A model generated the notes under the pieces. That model was not told the DNA's origin. It saw only the letters and a program-made list of their open reading frames with translations, and made no database searches. A stretch of DNA of 32,937 bases, from positions 5,154 to 38,090 of the forward strand of contig MHNO01000002.1 in NCBI GenBank assembly GCA_001819815.1, given 5' to 3'. Position numbers and translations under genes: made by a program. Source of the DNA: Candidatus Ryanbacteria bacterium RIFCSPHIGHO2_02_FULL_45_17b. GTDB lineage: Bacteria > Patescibacteriota > Minisyncoccia > Ryanbacterales > 2-02-FULL-48-12. Positions 10,251-16,433 of the stretch are shown here, piece after piece. Each line of letters starts with the position of its first letter. Position 1 is the first letter of the stretch.

Positions 10251-12470
10251 ATGATGGCAGATCGTCTTTCTTCTTATGTGACGTGGGGCATCGCGCTTGT
10301 TTTAGTGGCGGTGCCGCTGGTATTTTGGCATGGTGTTTTTTTCCCACACACGTTCATAAAGACTATTGTTTTTTATGTTCTCATGGAACTTTTATTTGCG
10401 ATGTGGATTGTTCTTGCGGTGGCGCGTCAGGAATATCGTCCGCGGTTTTCGGCTGTTATGGGAGCATTTCTTCTGTTTCTTGTTTGCATGGGTATCGCGT
10501 CGTATAGCGGTATCAACGACTCAAAAAGTGTGTGGTCCGAATATGAACGTATGATGGGATTTATAACATGGTTGCACGCGGGCGTGTTTTTTTTGGTACT
10601 CTCGAGCATCGTCCAAAAGGATGCACAGTGGCGTATGATATGGAGAGCGGTTATAGGTACGGCGGTCGCGGTCGCTGGTTTTGCGGTATGGCAAGGATTC
10701 ACTACAAGCGATTTAAGTATTTCAACTATCGGAAACGCCGCGTATCTTTCGTCGTACCTGGTACCTATATTTTTTCTTGCGTGCATGTATTTGTTACGGG
10801 AAGAACAATTCACAAAACGTGTATGGCTTTATGTGGGGTTTCTTTTGTTGTTTCTACTCGCGATTGCATTTACCCAGGCGCGCGCGGGAGTTGTGGGGCT
10901 TTTGGTCGGCGGCGGTATCGGCGTGCTCTTATTTATATGTTTTGGAAACCCGCAAGAACGCACGCTTGGGTTGCCAAATAATACGCTTAAAAAATATATG
11001 GGAGCAGTAGCTCTTTGCATACTGATGGTATTTGGTATGGTGGTGTTTTTGTTTTCCGCTGATGGGTATCAGCTTCCCGGACCTTTTGCCGGACTTCTTG
11101 ATTTTTCACTCGAGAATCGAACAACTGCGGGACGTTTTTTGGTGTGGAGTATCGCGTGGGAAGGGTGGAAGGAACGATTTTTATTTGGCTGGGGGCCGGA
11201 ACAATTTTCTATTCTTTTTAATGCGTATTACAAACCAGAACTATACGCGGTGGAGCCATGGTTTGATCGCGCGCATAATTTCATTTTCGATTATGGTTCT
11301 ACCATGGGCATAGCAGGTTTGATTGCATATGTCAGTATGTTTGGCGCGGCCTGTTATATGGCTATAGACAAATGGAGGCGGAGAGTGATGCCGTTTTGGT
11401 ATATGGTCATGGTGTGTTCAATCATAGGCGCGCATCTCGCGCAAAATCTTTTTACGTTTGATACTATTTCTTCGTTGCTTGTGGTACTCGTGGTTCTTGG
11501 CTTTACTAGTTCGCGGGAAGGTATTCAGCATGATACCCGAGCGGCAGGGCGTGGTGTTTTTGTGGCGGGAGTTGTCGCTGTACTTGTTATGGGGACGGCG
11601 GGGTATGTTACGGCGGCGCGTCCGTTTTTGGCGAATGCGTCCGCGCATCGCGGCTGGGAGCTTCTCCGTACCGGTGGCGGAGATGAGGCGGCGATCGCTG
11701 AATTTGAAAAAAGCATTTCATATGACACACACTATTCTGTGGATGCCCGAAGATTTGTCGCGGAATATGTGTTTGAATTTCTCAAACAAGACGGAAAGCG
11801 CCCCGATGAATCATTGGCGCGACTCATGCGGTATGCGATAGAACAGATGACGGAAAGCATGGCAACAGAACCCGAAAACGTAAAATGGGTTATGTATCGG
11901 GGAGAATTACATAGTTTGTTTGCGCAGAAGTTCGATGTATCGTTTGCCAAGAAAGCGGAAGAAGATTTTACGCGCGCGCGGGATATGTCTCCAGGGAGGC
12001 CGCAGATTTATTTGGAACTTGCCCAGGCGCGTAAGATGCAGGGAGATACCGCCAAGGCGTGGGAGTATATTGACTATGCAATACGCATGGCGCCGAATTT
12101 TTACTTTGGGCATCTGAACGCGCTTGTTCTTGCAATTGAGACTGGAAATACTTTTCGTGAAACTGAAGAGTATACGTGGTTAGAAAATACTGATGCCACG
12201 GGTACATTACGCGACGAAGCGATCCGCGACGCTTATGTGAAGGCGCGCCGGTACCAAGACGCGGTGATCATTCAGGAGAATGTTGTTCATTTTATAGATA
12301 AAGAATACGCGTCGTCTCCTTCTTATCGTGCCATATTTTACGCGCATCTTGCCGCGCTGTATCAATACGCGGGCGATATAGAGCGCGCGCGCATGACGGC
12401 ATACAAGGTTTTAGAACTTGACCCAAAGAAAAAAGATGAGGTCGAGGCATTTTTAAGCATATTGCCGTGA
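10251..12470 (+). CDS. Second O-antigen ligase/Wzy-like protein with TPR domain
   Basis: A 739-residue paralog of the preceding gene with the same plan: multiple membrane helices to about residue 440, then TPR-like repeats (PQIYLELAQARKMQGDTAKAWEYID and HLAALYQYAGDIERARMTAYK). Shared landmarks are the early SVWSEYERMMGFITWLH (SFWSNFERMDGMVTYLH upstream), LFGWGPEQFSILF and WFDRAHNFIFDYGSTMG, so the two genes are a tandem duplication that has diverged strongly. The conserved arginine and histidine of WFDRAHN, expected in the catalytic loop, are kept in both, so both are probably active. An ATG-ATG doublet at 10251 leaves the exact start open by one codon. No Shine-Dalgarno sequence is visible. 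Confidence 0.84.
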   Translation: MMADRLSSYVTWGIALVLVAVPLVFWHGVFFPHTFIKTIVFYVLMELLFAMWIVLAVARQEYRPRFSAVMGAFLLFLVCMGIASYSGINDSKSVWSEYERMMGFITWLHAGVFFLVLSSIVQKDAQWRMIWRAVIGTAVAVAGFAVWQGFTTSDLSISTIGNAAYLSSYLVPIFFLACMYLLREEQFTKRVWLYVGFLLLFLLAIAFTQARAGVVGLLVGGGIGVLLFICFGNPQERTLGLPNNTLKKYMGAVALCILMVFGMVVFLFSADGYQLPGPFAGLLDFSLENRTTAGRFLVWSIAWEGWKERFLFGWGPEQFSILFNAYYKPELYAVEPWFDRAHNFIFDYGSTMGIAGLIAYVSMFGAACYMAIDKWRRRVMPFWYMVMVCSIIGAHLAQNLFTFDTISSLLVVLVVLGFTSSREGIQHDTRAAGRGVFVAGVVAVLVMGTAGYVTAARPFLANASAHRGWELLRTGGGDEAAIAEFEKSISYDTHYSVDARRFVAEYVFEFLKQDGKRPDESLARLMRYAIEQMTESMATEPENVKWVMYRGELHSLFAQKFDVSFAKKAEEDFTRARDMSPGRPQIYLELAQARKMQGDTAKAWEYIDYAIRMAPNFYFGHLNALVLAIETGNTFRETEEYTWLENTDATGTLRDEAIRDAYVKARRYQDAVIIQENVVHFIDKEYASSPSYRAIFYAHLAALYQYAGDIERARMTAYKVLELDPKKKDEVEAFLSILP

Positions 12471-12517
12471 TGTGTTTTGTTTGCAAACTTTAGTCTTTAT
12501 TGTATCGTTACAAGATT

Positions 12518-13486
12518 ATGGAACGTATTCCTATAGGTATTGTGGGAGTTGGTATGGTGGGGGGGCAACTTATGCGCTACTTTTTGGACGAAAAAAAATA
12601 CCAGCGCGGTAAGGAGGTTTTTTTGTTTGATAAAGATCCCGCGAAAGCATACACCGATGATGTAAATGCAGCATCCATTATTTTTGTGTGCGTACCAACA
12701 CCTCGCCGCGGCGATACGGGCGCGTGTGATCTTTCTATTCTTGAAAGCGCGATTCATATGTTAAAAGAACCAAAGGTGGTTGTTTTGAAATCCACGGTTC
12801 CGCCCGGTACTACCGAATATCTGCAACGTGTATATCCCCAACATTCTTTTCTTTTTAATCCGGAGTTTCTTACAGAATCGCGGGCATGGGAAGATATGCT
12901 TCGGCCTGACAGGCAAGTGGTGGGCTATACCGCAAAATCTCTCGAACACGCAAGCGCGGTACTGCAACTTCTTCCCAAGGCGTTTTTTTCTTCACCAGGC
13001 ACATTGGGTACCTACACATTCACGCGTGTGAATGCCACGGAAGCGGAATTGGGTAAATACGCGGGAAACACATTCGGCGCGCTCAAGGTTACATTTGGGA
13101 ATGTGCTTGCGGATTTTTGCGAGCTCATGGAAGCTGAATATAAAAGGAATGGCGAGGATGTGCCCGTGCAATATAATAATGTTCGCATGATGCTTGCCCA
13201 CGACCATCGCATTGGGGACGCGTGGCTTGATGTGACACACGGATTATATCGGGGGTTTGGGGGGTATTGTTTTCCGAAAGACGTGAGTGCAATCATTGCG
13301 CATGGAAAGGAGCTCTTGGAAAAGCTTCCCGAAAGTCATCCGCACAAAAACCAATACAAAAAAGGTATTCGATTGTTGGAAGCCATGTGGGAGTATAATG
13401 AAGAATTACTTGCCGGACAAAACCTTACCATCAATGATGTAAGCATGCATGATAAAGAATGGATACAAAAAAGAGTAAAAGAATAA
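12518..13486 (+). CDS. UDP-glucose/GDP-mannose dehydrogenase family protein, short form
   Basis: The 322-residue protein has a Rossmann N-terminus (PIGIVGVGMVGGQ), the VCVPTP stretch, KSTVPPGTTE, the NPEFLTESRA motif and the central-domain GGYCFPKD with the expected catalytic cysteine C251. It should oxidise a nucleotide sugar to the uronic acid. The usual enzyme is about 430 residues and ends with a UDP-binding domain; here the chain stops shortly after the central helix, so that domain is missing. The gene shows no frameshift and the downstream epimerase starts 21 bases later, so the truncation looks like the natural form. ATG 12518 is chosen; a TTG upstream in frame has no support. Part of the glycan block with the next gene. 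Confidence 0.85.
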   Translation: MERIPIGIVGVGMVGGQLMRYFLDEKKYQRGKEVFLFDKDPAKAYTDDVNAASIIFVCVPTPRRGDTGACDLSILESAIHMLKEPKVVVLKSTVPPGTTEYLQRVYPQHSFLFNPEFLTESRAWEDMLRPDRQVVGYTAKSLEHASAVLQLLPKAFFSSPGTLGTYTFTRVNATEAELGKYAGNTFGALKVTFGNVLADFCELMEAEYKRNGEDVPVQYNNVRMMLAHDHRIGDAWLDVTHGLYRGFGGYCFPKDVSAIIAHGKELLEKLPESHPHKNQYKKGIRLLEAMWEYNEELLAGQNLTINDVSMHDKEWIQKRVKE

Positions 13487-13507
13487 TAAATTAACAATAA
13501 GAGATAT

Positions 13508-14422
13508 ATGAAAACAAAAGTAATCGTTACGGGAGGCGCGGGTTTTATTGGATCTCACCTTACAGACGCTCTTATACGGGAAGGATACGAAGTTCATGTG
13601 ATAGATGATCTTTCAACAGGCAAAAAAGAAAATATACATCCAAAAGCGGTATTTCATCAGGCAAGCATTTGCGACTTTAAGACCATTGCTCCTCTTTTTA
13701 AGGGAGTCGCGTATGTGTTTCATACGGCGGCAAATGCCCGCATTCAGCCGTCCATTATTGATCCGCGCTCATCCAATGAAACCAATATCACCGGAACACT
13801 GAATGTGTTAGTTGCGTCCCGCGATGCAAAAGTAAAGAAAGTTATCTACTCTGCTTCATCCTCAGCATACGGTACTCAAAAACATATGCCGCTTCGTGAA
13901 GATATGAATCCGAATCCACAAAGTCCTTACGCAATACAAAAATTAGTTGGTGAGATGTACTGCAAGAACTTCAACAGTTTGTATGGATTACCGACTGTTT
14001 CTTTACGGTATTTCAACGTATACGGTCCGCGCCAGCTTACGGAGGGTGCCTATGCCACCGTAATCGGGATTTTTTTCCGCGAGCTATCAGCAGGACGTTC
14101 CATGCCGATTGTGCAGGACGGCCGTATAAAACGGCGCGACTATACGCATGTATCTGATATTGTTAATGGAAATATGCGCGCTATGAAAAGTAAAAAAGTG
14201 GGCAAGGGGGAAGTTATAAATTTAGGCACGCGCCGCAATTATTCCGTTGTAGAAGTCGCGCGGCTCATTGGCGGCCCAACTCTGTTTATTCCCAAGCGGC
14301 TTGGTGAAGCAAAAGAAACACTGGCTGATAATACGCGCGCCCGGCGTTTGTTGGGGTGGAAACCAAACGTAATTCTTACCGATGGCATTAGAGCGTTGAA
14401 AGAGTTACATAAGCTCTCATAG
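13508..14422 (+). CDS. NAD-dependent sugar epimerase/dehydratase (extended SDR)
   Basis: The 304-residue extended short-chain dehydrogenase has the NAD motif TGGAGFIGSH at residues 9-18, DDLSTG for the adenosine ribose, HTAANA, the serine cluster SASSSAYG near 115-118, and the catalytic pair Y141-x3-K145 in YAIQK. RYFNVYGPRQ and the C-terminal GWKP complete the pattern. Closest families are UDP-glucose 4-epimerase and UDP-GlcNAc/GalNAc 4-epimerase (WbpP-like); the sequence alone does not set the substrate. With the preceding UDP-sugar dehydrogenase it would supply modified sugars to the two O-antigen-ligase-like proteins upstream. Last gene of the block; small-RNA-like units follow. Confidence 0.88.
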   Translation: MKTKVIVTGGAGFIGSHLTDALIREGYEVHVIDDLSTGKKENIHPKAVFHQASICDFKTIAPLFKGVAYVFHTAANARIQPSIIDPRSSNETNITGTLNVLVASRDAKVKKVIYSASSSAYGTQKHMPLREDMNPNPQSPYAIQKLVGEMYCKNFNSLYGLPTVSLRYFNVYGPRQLTEGAYATVIGIFFRELSAGRSMPIVQDGRIKRRDYTHVSDIVNGNMRAMKSKKVGKGEVINLGTRRNYSVVEVARLIGGPTLFIPKRLGEAKETLADNTRARRLLGWKPNVILTDGIRALKELHKLS

Positions 14423-14442
14423 TCCCGTTGTACCTACTTTTC

Positions 14443-14471
14443 TTGACTTTACATGGCTCATCTGATATACT
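14443..14471 (+). promoter_or_regulatory. Strong consensus promoter of small RNA unit 1
   Basis: TTGACT at 14443-14448, a 17-base spacer and TATACT at 14466-14471 preceded by TGA (extended -10). It is one of the two best promoters in the window, yet no gene follows it directly; a terminator follows about 45 bases later. Confidence 0.75.
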
Positions 14472-14477
14472 CAAGAT

Positions 14478-14540
14478 ATTGGGTGTTTAAAAACACTAAT
14501 CTGCATCGCACATAACTCCGCTTAGGCGGGGTTTTGTGTT
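14478..14540 (+). ncRNA. Candidate small RNA 1 upstream of murB
   Basis: From the start point expected about seven bases after TATACT, the transcript would be about 60 bases long. It would fold into a GTGTTT/AAACAC hairpin (14483-14496) and a second, longer hairpin in which CTCCGC pairs with GCGGGG, extended outside by ATCGCA (14505-14510) with TGCGAT (14541-14546). No plausible gene or ribosome binding site is present inside. No known RNA family was recognised. Confidence 0.5.
14516..14540 (+). terminator. Intrinsic terminator of small RNA unit 1
   Basis: CTCCGC (14516-14521) pairs with GCGGGG (14526-14531) over the tetraloop TTAG, followed by TTTTGTGTTT. Confidence 0.6.
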
Positions 14541-14554
14541 TGCGATACTTCTTA

Positions 14555-14563
14555 TGTTACAAT
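14555..14563 (+). promoter_or_regulatory. Extended -10 promoter of small RNA unit 2
   Basis: TGT (14555-14557) plus TACAAT (14558-14563), one base from the consensus hexamer. It starts directly after the first unit's terminator and precedes a structured, non-coding 90-base segment. Confidence 0.55.
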
Positions 14564-14569
14564 AAACGC

Positions 14570-14659
14570 GGGATCGGCGGCAGCACCCATATTTTGATGT
14601 AGATTGGGGTTTACTCCGCCGATTCCTGCAAAAAAACTCGCTTTATGGCGGGTTTTTTT
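14570..14659 (+). ncRNA. Candidate small RNA 2 upstream of murB
   Basis: A 90-base segment between a promoter and a terminator. GGATCGGCGG (14571-14580) pairs with CCGCCGATTCC (14616-14626) with a single bulge, and inside it ACCC (14585-14588) pairs with GGGT (14607-14610), which gives one long bulged hairpin, then a short A-rich linker and the terminator hairpin. No reading frame of use is present. It could be a free small RNA or a cis leader, but murB has its own promoter in the terminator tail. I did not recognise a known riboswitch consensus. Confidence 0.55.
14637..14659 (+). terminator. Intrinsic terminator of small RNA unit 2
   Basis: CTCGC (14637-14641) pairs with GCGGG (14648-14652), extended by AAAAAA (14631-14636) against the T-run at 14653-14659. 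The A-tract on the other side means it may work in both directions. Confidence 0.7.
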
Positions 14660-14667
14660 GTTAGCAT
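14659..14667 (+). promoter_or_regulatory. Extended -10 promoter of murB
   Basis: TGT (14659-14661) plus TAGCAT (14662-14667), beginning in the last base of the preceding terminator's T-run. The murB ATG is only six bases further on, so a leaderless mRNA is expected. Confidence 0.5.
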
Positions 14668-14673
14668 GGAAAG

Positions 14674-15645
14674 ATGTTGAATGTTTATGAAAACGTTGCG
14701 CTGGCGCCGTATACTTATATGAAGGTGGGAGGACCAGCTCGTTTTTTTGCCGAAATAAAAACAGAAACAGAATTGCGGGAAGCAATCATCTGGGCACAGA
14801 ACAGTCATGTACCTATTGTTGCATTGGGTATGGGATCAAATGTTCTTATTGCTGATAAAGGTTTTGACGGGTTGGTAATACGCGTGCGCTGTTCCGAACT
14901 TTCCCAAAACGGAGAACGTGTGTACGTGGGTGCTGGTGTTTCTATGGCGCAGGTAGCGGCTTTTTCTTTACAAAATAATCTTTCTGGTTTTGAGTGGGCC
15001 ACGGGTATTCCGGGAACAATTGGCGGATCTGTGTATGGAAACGCTGGTTGTTTTGGTGGAGAAATACAAAATATTCTGGAGGACGTTTTTGTTTTCGATA
15101 TCAATGCCTCTCTAAGTTATACATTATCGACTCACAGCTGTAATTTTGGCTACCGTGAAAGCATGTTTAAAAAACAGAAGCATTTGGTTATTCTTGGCGT
15201 CACTCTAAAGCTTAGACATATTTCAGATGAAGAAAAAAAAGAAAAACAGGCATGGGTACAACACATGATGCGTGAGCGTGTGGCAGAACAGGCAATTGGC
15301 GAACACACCATGGGAAGTACGTTCAAAGGTATTGTTCTCTCTCATGAATTAATGGCGCGTATACAAACACACGATGTGCGTTTTCAAAAGCCTGACAATG
15401 CGTGCTGGATTTTTGAAAACAGGAGAGGAATGATTTCGGCGGGTTTTTTTATTGAGCAGGCAGGATTAAAAGGAAAAAAAATAGGCGGTGTTTCTGTGTC
15501 TTATAAGCACGCGAATTTTTTTACGCGAGATGAAACAGGAACAGCGGAACACGCGATGATATTAATTGCATTTGTGAAAGAATATGTGCACAGAAAATTC
15601 GGTGTCATGCTTGAAGAAGAAATTCAATACATCGGTTTTCAGTAA
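14674..15645 (+). CDS. murB: UDP-N-acetylenolpyruvoylglucosamine reductase MurB
   Basis: MurB reduces UDP-GlcNAc-enolpyruvate to UDP-MurNAc with FAD and NADPH in the cytoplasm, the second committed step of peptidoglycan synthesis. Visible motifs: YTYMKVGGPA at the N-terminus, the FAD-binding LGMGSNVLIAD, GIPGTIGGSVYGNAGCFGGEI, YRESMF, the catalytic serine region MGSTFKG (the family's proton donor), AGFFIEQAGLKG, and the final glutamate region LEEEIQYIG. At 323 residues it is the normal size. Its presence with MltG shows that the cell makes peptidoglycan. The start is fixed by the promoter six bases upstream and by the absence of any earlier in-frame homology. Confidence 0.96.
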   Translation: MLNVYENVALAPYTYMKVGGPARFFAEIKTETELREAIIWAQNSHVPIVALGMGSNVLIADKGFDGLVIRVRCSELSQNGERVYVGAGVSMAQVAAFSLQNNLSGFEWATGIPGTIGGSVYGNAGCFGGEIQNILEDVFVFDINASLSYTLSTHSCNFGYRESMFKKQKHLVILGVTLKLRHISDEEKKEKQAWVQHMMRERVAEQAIGEHTMGSTFKGIVLSHELMARIQTHDVRFQKPDNACWIFENRRGMISAGFFIEQAGLKGKKIGGVSVSYKHANFFTRDETGTAEHAMILIAFVKEYVHRKFGVMLEEEIQYIGFQ

Positions 15646-15673
15646 AAAATAAAAAGTTGTCCACACCTTTTAC

Positions 15674-15701
15674 CTAAAAAATATTTTTTAGATTTTTTTT
15701 T
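15674..15701 (+). terminator. A/T-only palindrome with T-run after murB
   Basis: Bases 15674-15691 are a perfect 18-bp palindrome (CTAAAAAAT and its complement), followed by nine T at 15693-15701. It can act as a weak terminator for murB. A second A/T-only inverted repeat lies 30 bases downstream. Confidence 0.5.
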
Positions 15702-15719
15702 GTGCGATAATGAAAAAAG

Positions 15720-15744
15720 ATTTCAAAAAATATTTTTTTGAAAT
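15720..15744. repeat. A/T-only inverted repeat upstream of the small basic peptide gene
   Basis: ATTTCAAAAAA (15720-15730) and TTTTTTGAAAT (15734-15744) are exact reverse complements around a three-base centre. With the palindrome at 15674 it makes this 150-base gap extremely A/T rich. Confidence 0.65.
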
Positions 15745-15797
15745 TTGATATGCATATATAAAAGGTCGATTACTTTACGATAATATTTTTTATACTC

Positions 15798-15869
15798 ATG
15801 GCACGAAAAAAAGCAAAGAAAGCAGCTCCAAAGAAAGGAGGCGCGAAGAAAGCAAAGAAGCGCATGTAG
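15798..15869 (+). CDS. Tiny lysine/alanine-rich basic peptide (23 residues)
   Basis: An ATG at 15798 opens a 23-codon frame that ends with TAG at 15867-15869. The peptide starts MARKKAKKAAPKKGG and ends KKRM; 13 of 23 residues are Lys or Arg and there is no acidic residue, like the tails of histone H1-type and other nucleic-acid-binding proteins. A TATACT box lies one base before the ATG and a GATAAT box 14 bases before it. A very strong terminator follows eight bases after the stop, so it is its own transcription unit, which supports a real gene. Likely binds DNA or RNA by charge; the exact role is unknown. Too short for standard gene callers. Confidence 0.72.
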   Translation: MARKKAKKAAPKKGGAKKAKKRM

Positions 15870-15876
15870 TCTCTTT

Positions 15877-15908
15877 ACTCCCCCGATACTATCGGGGGAG
15901 TTTTTTTT
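15877..15908 (+). terminator. Strong intrinsic terminator after the basic peptide gene
   Basis: ACTCCCCCGAT (15877-15887) and ATCGGGGGAGT (15891-15901) form a perfect 11-bp stem with a three-base loop, followed by eight T. Confidence 0.93.
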
Positions 15909-15919
15909 GGCGAACTCTG

Positions 15920-15928
15920 TGATATACT
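15920..15928 (+). promoter_or_regulatory. Extended -10 promoter of the hibernation factor gene
   Basis: TGA (15920-15922) plus TATACT (15923-15928) ends six bases before the ATG at 15935, so the mRNA is expected to be leaderless. Confidence 0.6.
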
Positions 15929-15934
15929 GGAAGT

Positions 15935-16348
15935 ATGCAGACAACAATTAAAACAAAGAACATATCTCTGACAGACGCAATGAGGTTGTATATGGAAGAA
16001 AAAATATTCAAACCTGTAAAGAAGGTTTTTGGAGATCAGCATATGCCCGATATGGTGCTTGCCTTGGAGGTTGGGCGAAGTACGCGGCATCATCGAAAAG
16101 GATCCGTGTGGGAAGCAAAAGCAACCATACAATGGAATAATGAGTTATTGCGCGCAGAGACGGCGGGTGAAAGTTTTTATGAAGTTGTTGATCTTCTTGA
16201 AGAAGAGTTTATGCGAGAGATAAAAAATTCTAAAGGGAAAGAATATGCTCAAGAACGCAGAGGCGCCCGGCGTGCCAAGAAAAAGGCAACTATTGCAAAC
16301 ATAGCTCAGTTTTCTCATAAGGGCCGAACGAGAGAAGAAGGAGTATAA
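15935..16348 (+). CDS. hpf: Short ribosome hibernation promoting factor (HPF/YfiA family)
   Basis: The 137-residue protein fits the ribosome-associated sigma-54 modulation/HPF fold: MQTTIKTKNISLTDAMRLYMEEKI is strand 1 and helix 1, VLALEVGRSTRHHRKGSVWEAKATI carries the central strands, and AGESFYEVVDLLEEEFMREI is helix 2. These proteins bind the decoding site of the 30S subunit and silence ribosomes under starvation. The tail (KGKEYAQERRGARRAKKKATI) is very basic. It lacks the second domain of long HPF, so it is a short form. It has its own extended -10 promoter and terminator, so it is expressed alone. Next to the small basic peptide, which also would bind nucleic acid, but the two are separate transcripts. 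Confidence 0.88.
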   Translation: MQTTIKTKNISLTDAMRLYMEEKIFKPVKKVFGDQHMPDMVLALEVGRSTRHHRKGSVWEAKATIQWNNELLRAETAGESFYEVVDLLEEEFMREIKNSKGKEYAQERRGARRAKKKATIANIAQFSHKGRTREEGV

Positions 16349-16359
16349 GTATAGCGTCG

Positions 16360-16390
16360 AAACACCATTATCGAGGGGTGTTTTATTATT
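16360..16390 (+). terminator. Intrinsic terminator after hpf
   Basis: A-AACACC (16360-16366) pairs with GGTGTT-T (16377-16383) over a 10-base loop, followed by a T-rich tail TTTTATTATT. Confidence 0.6.
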
Positions 16391-16433
16391 CGCGCTCTTG
16401 CGGAAATATTTTTGGTGTGTAATAACAAGATTC

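Noticed and set aside
14453-14515. ATG at 14453 opening a 20-codon frame, as a possible leader peptide before murB
   Set aside because: The ATG lies between the -35 and -10 boxes, so it would not be in the transcript.
15657-15665. TTGTCCACA, like a DnaA box, beside A/T-rich DNA, as a possible replication origin
   Set aside because: Only one near-match was found, with no box cluster and no dnaA, dnaN or rpmH nearby. A G/C skew plot of the whole chromosome would settle it.
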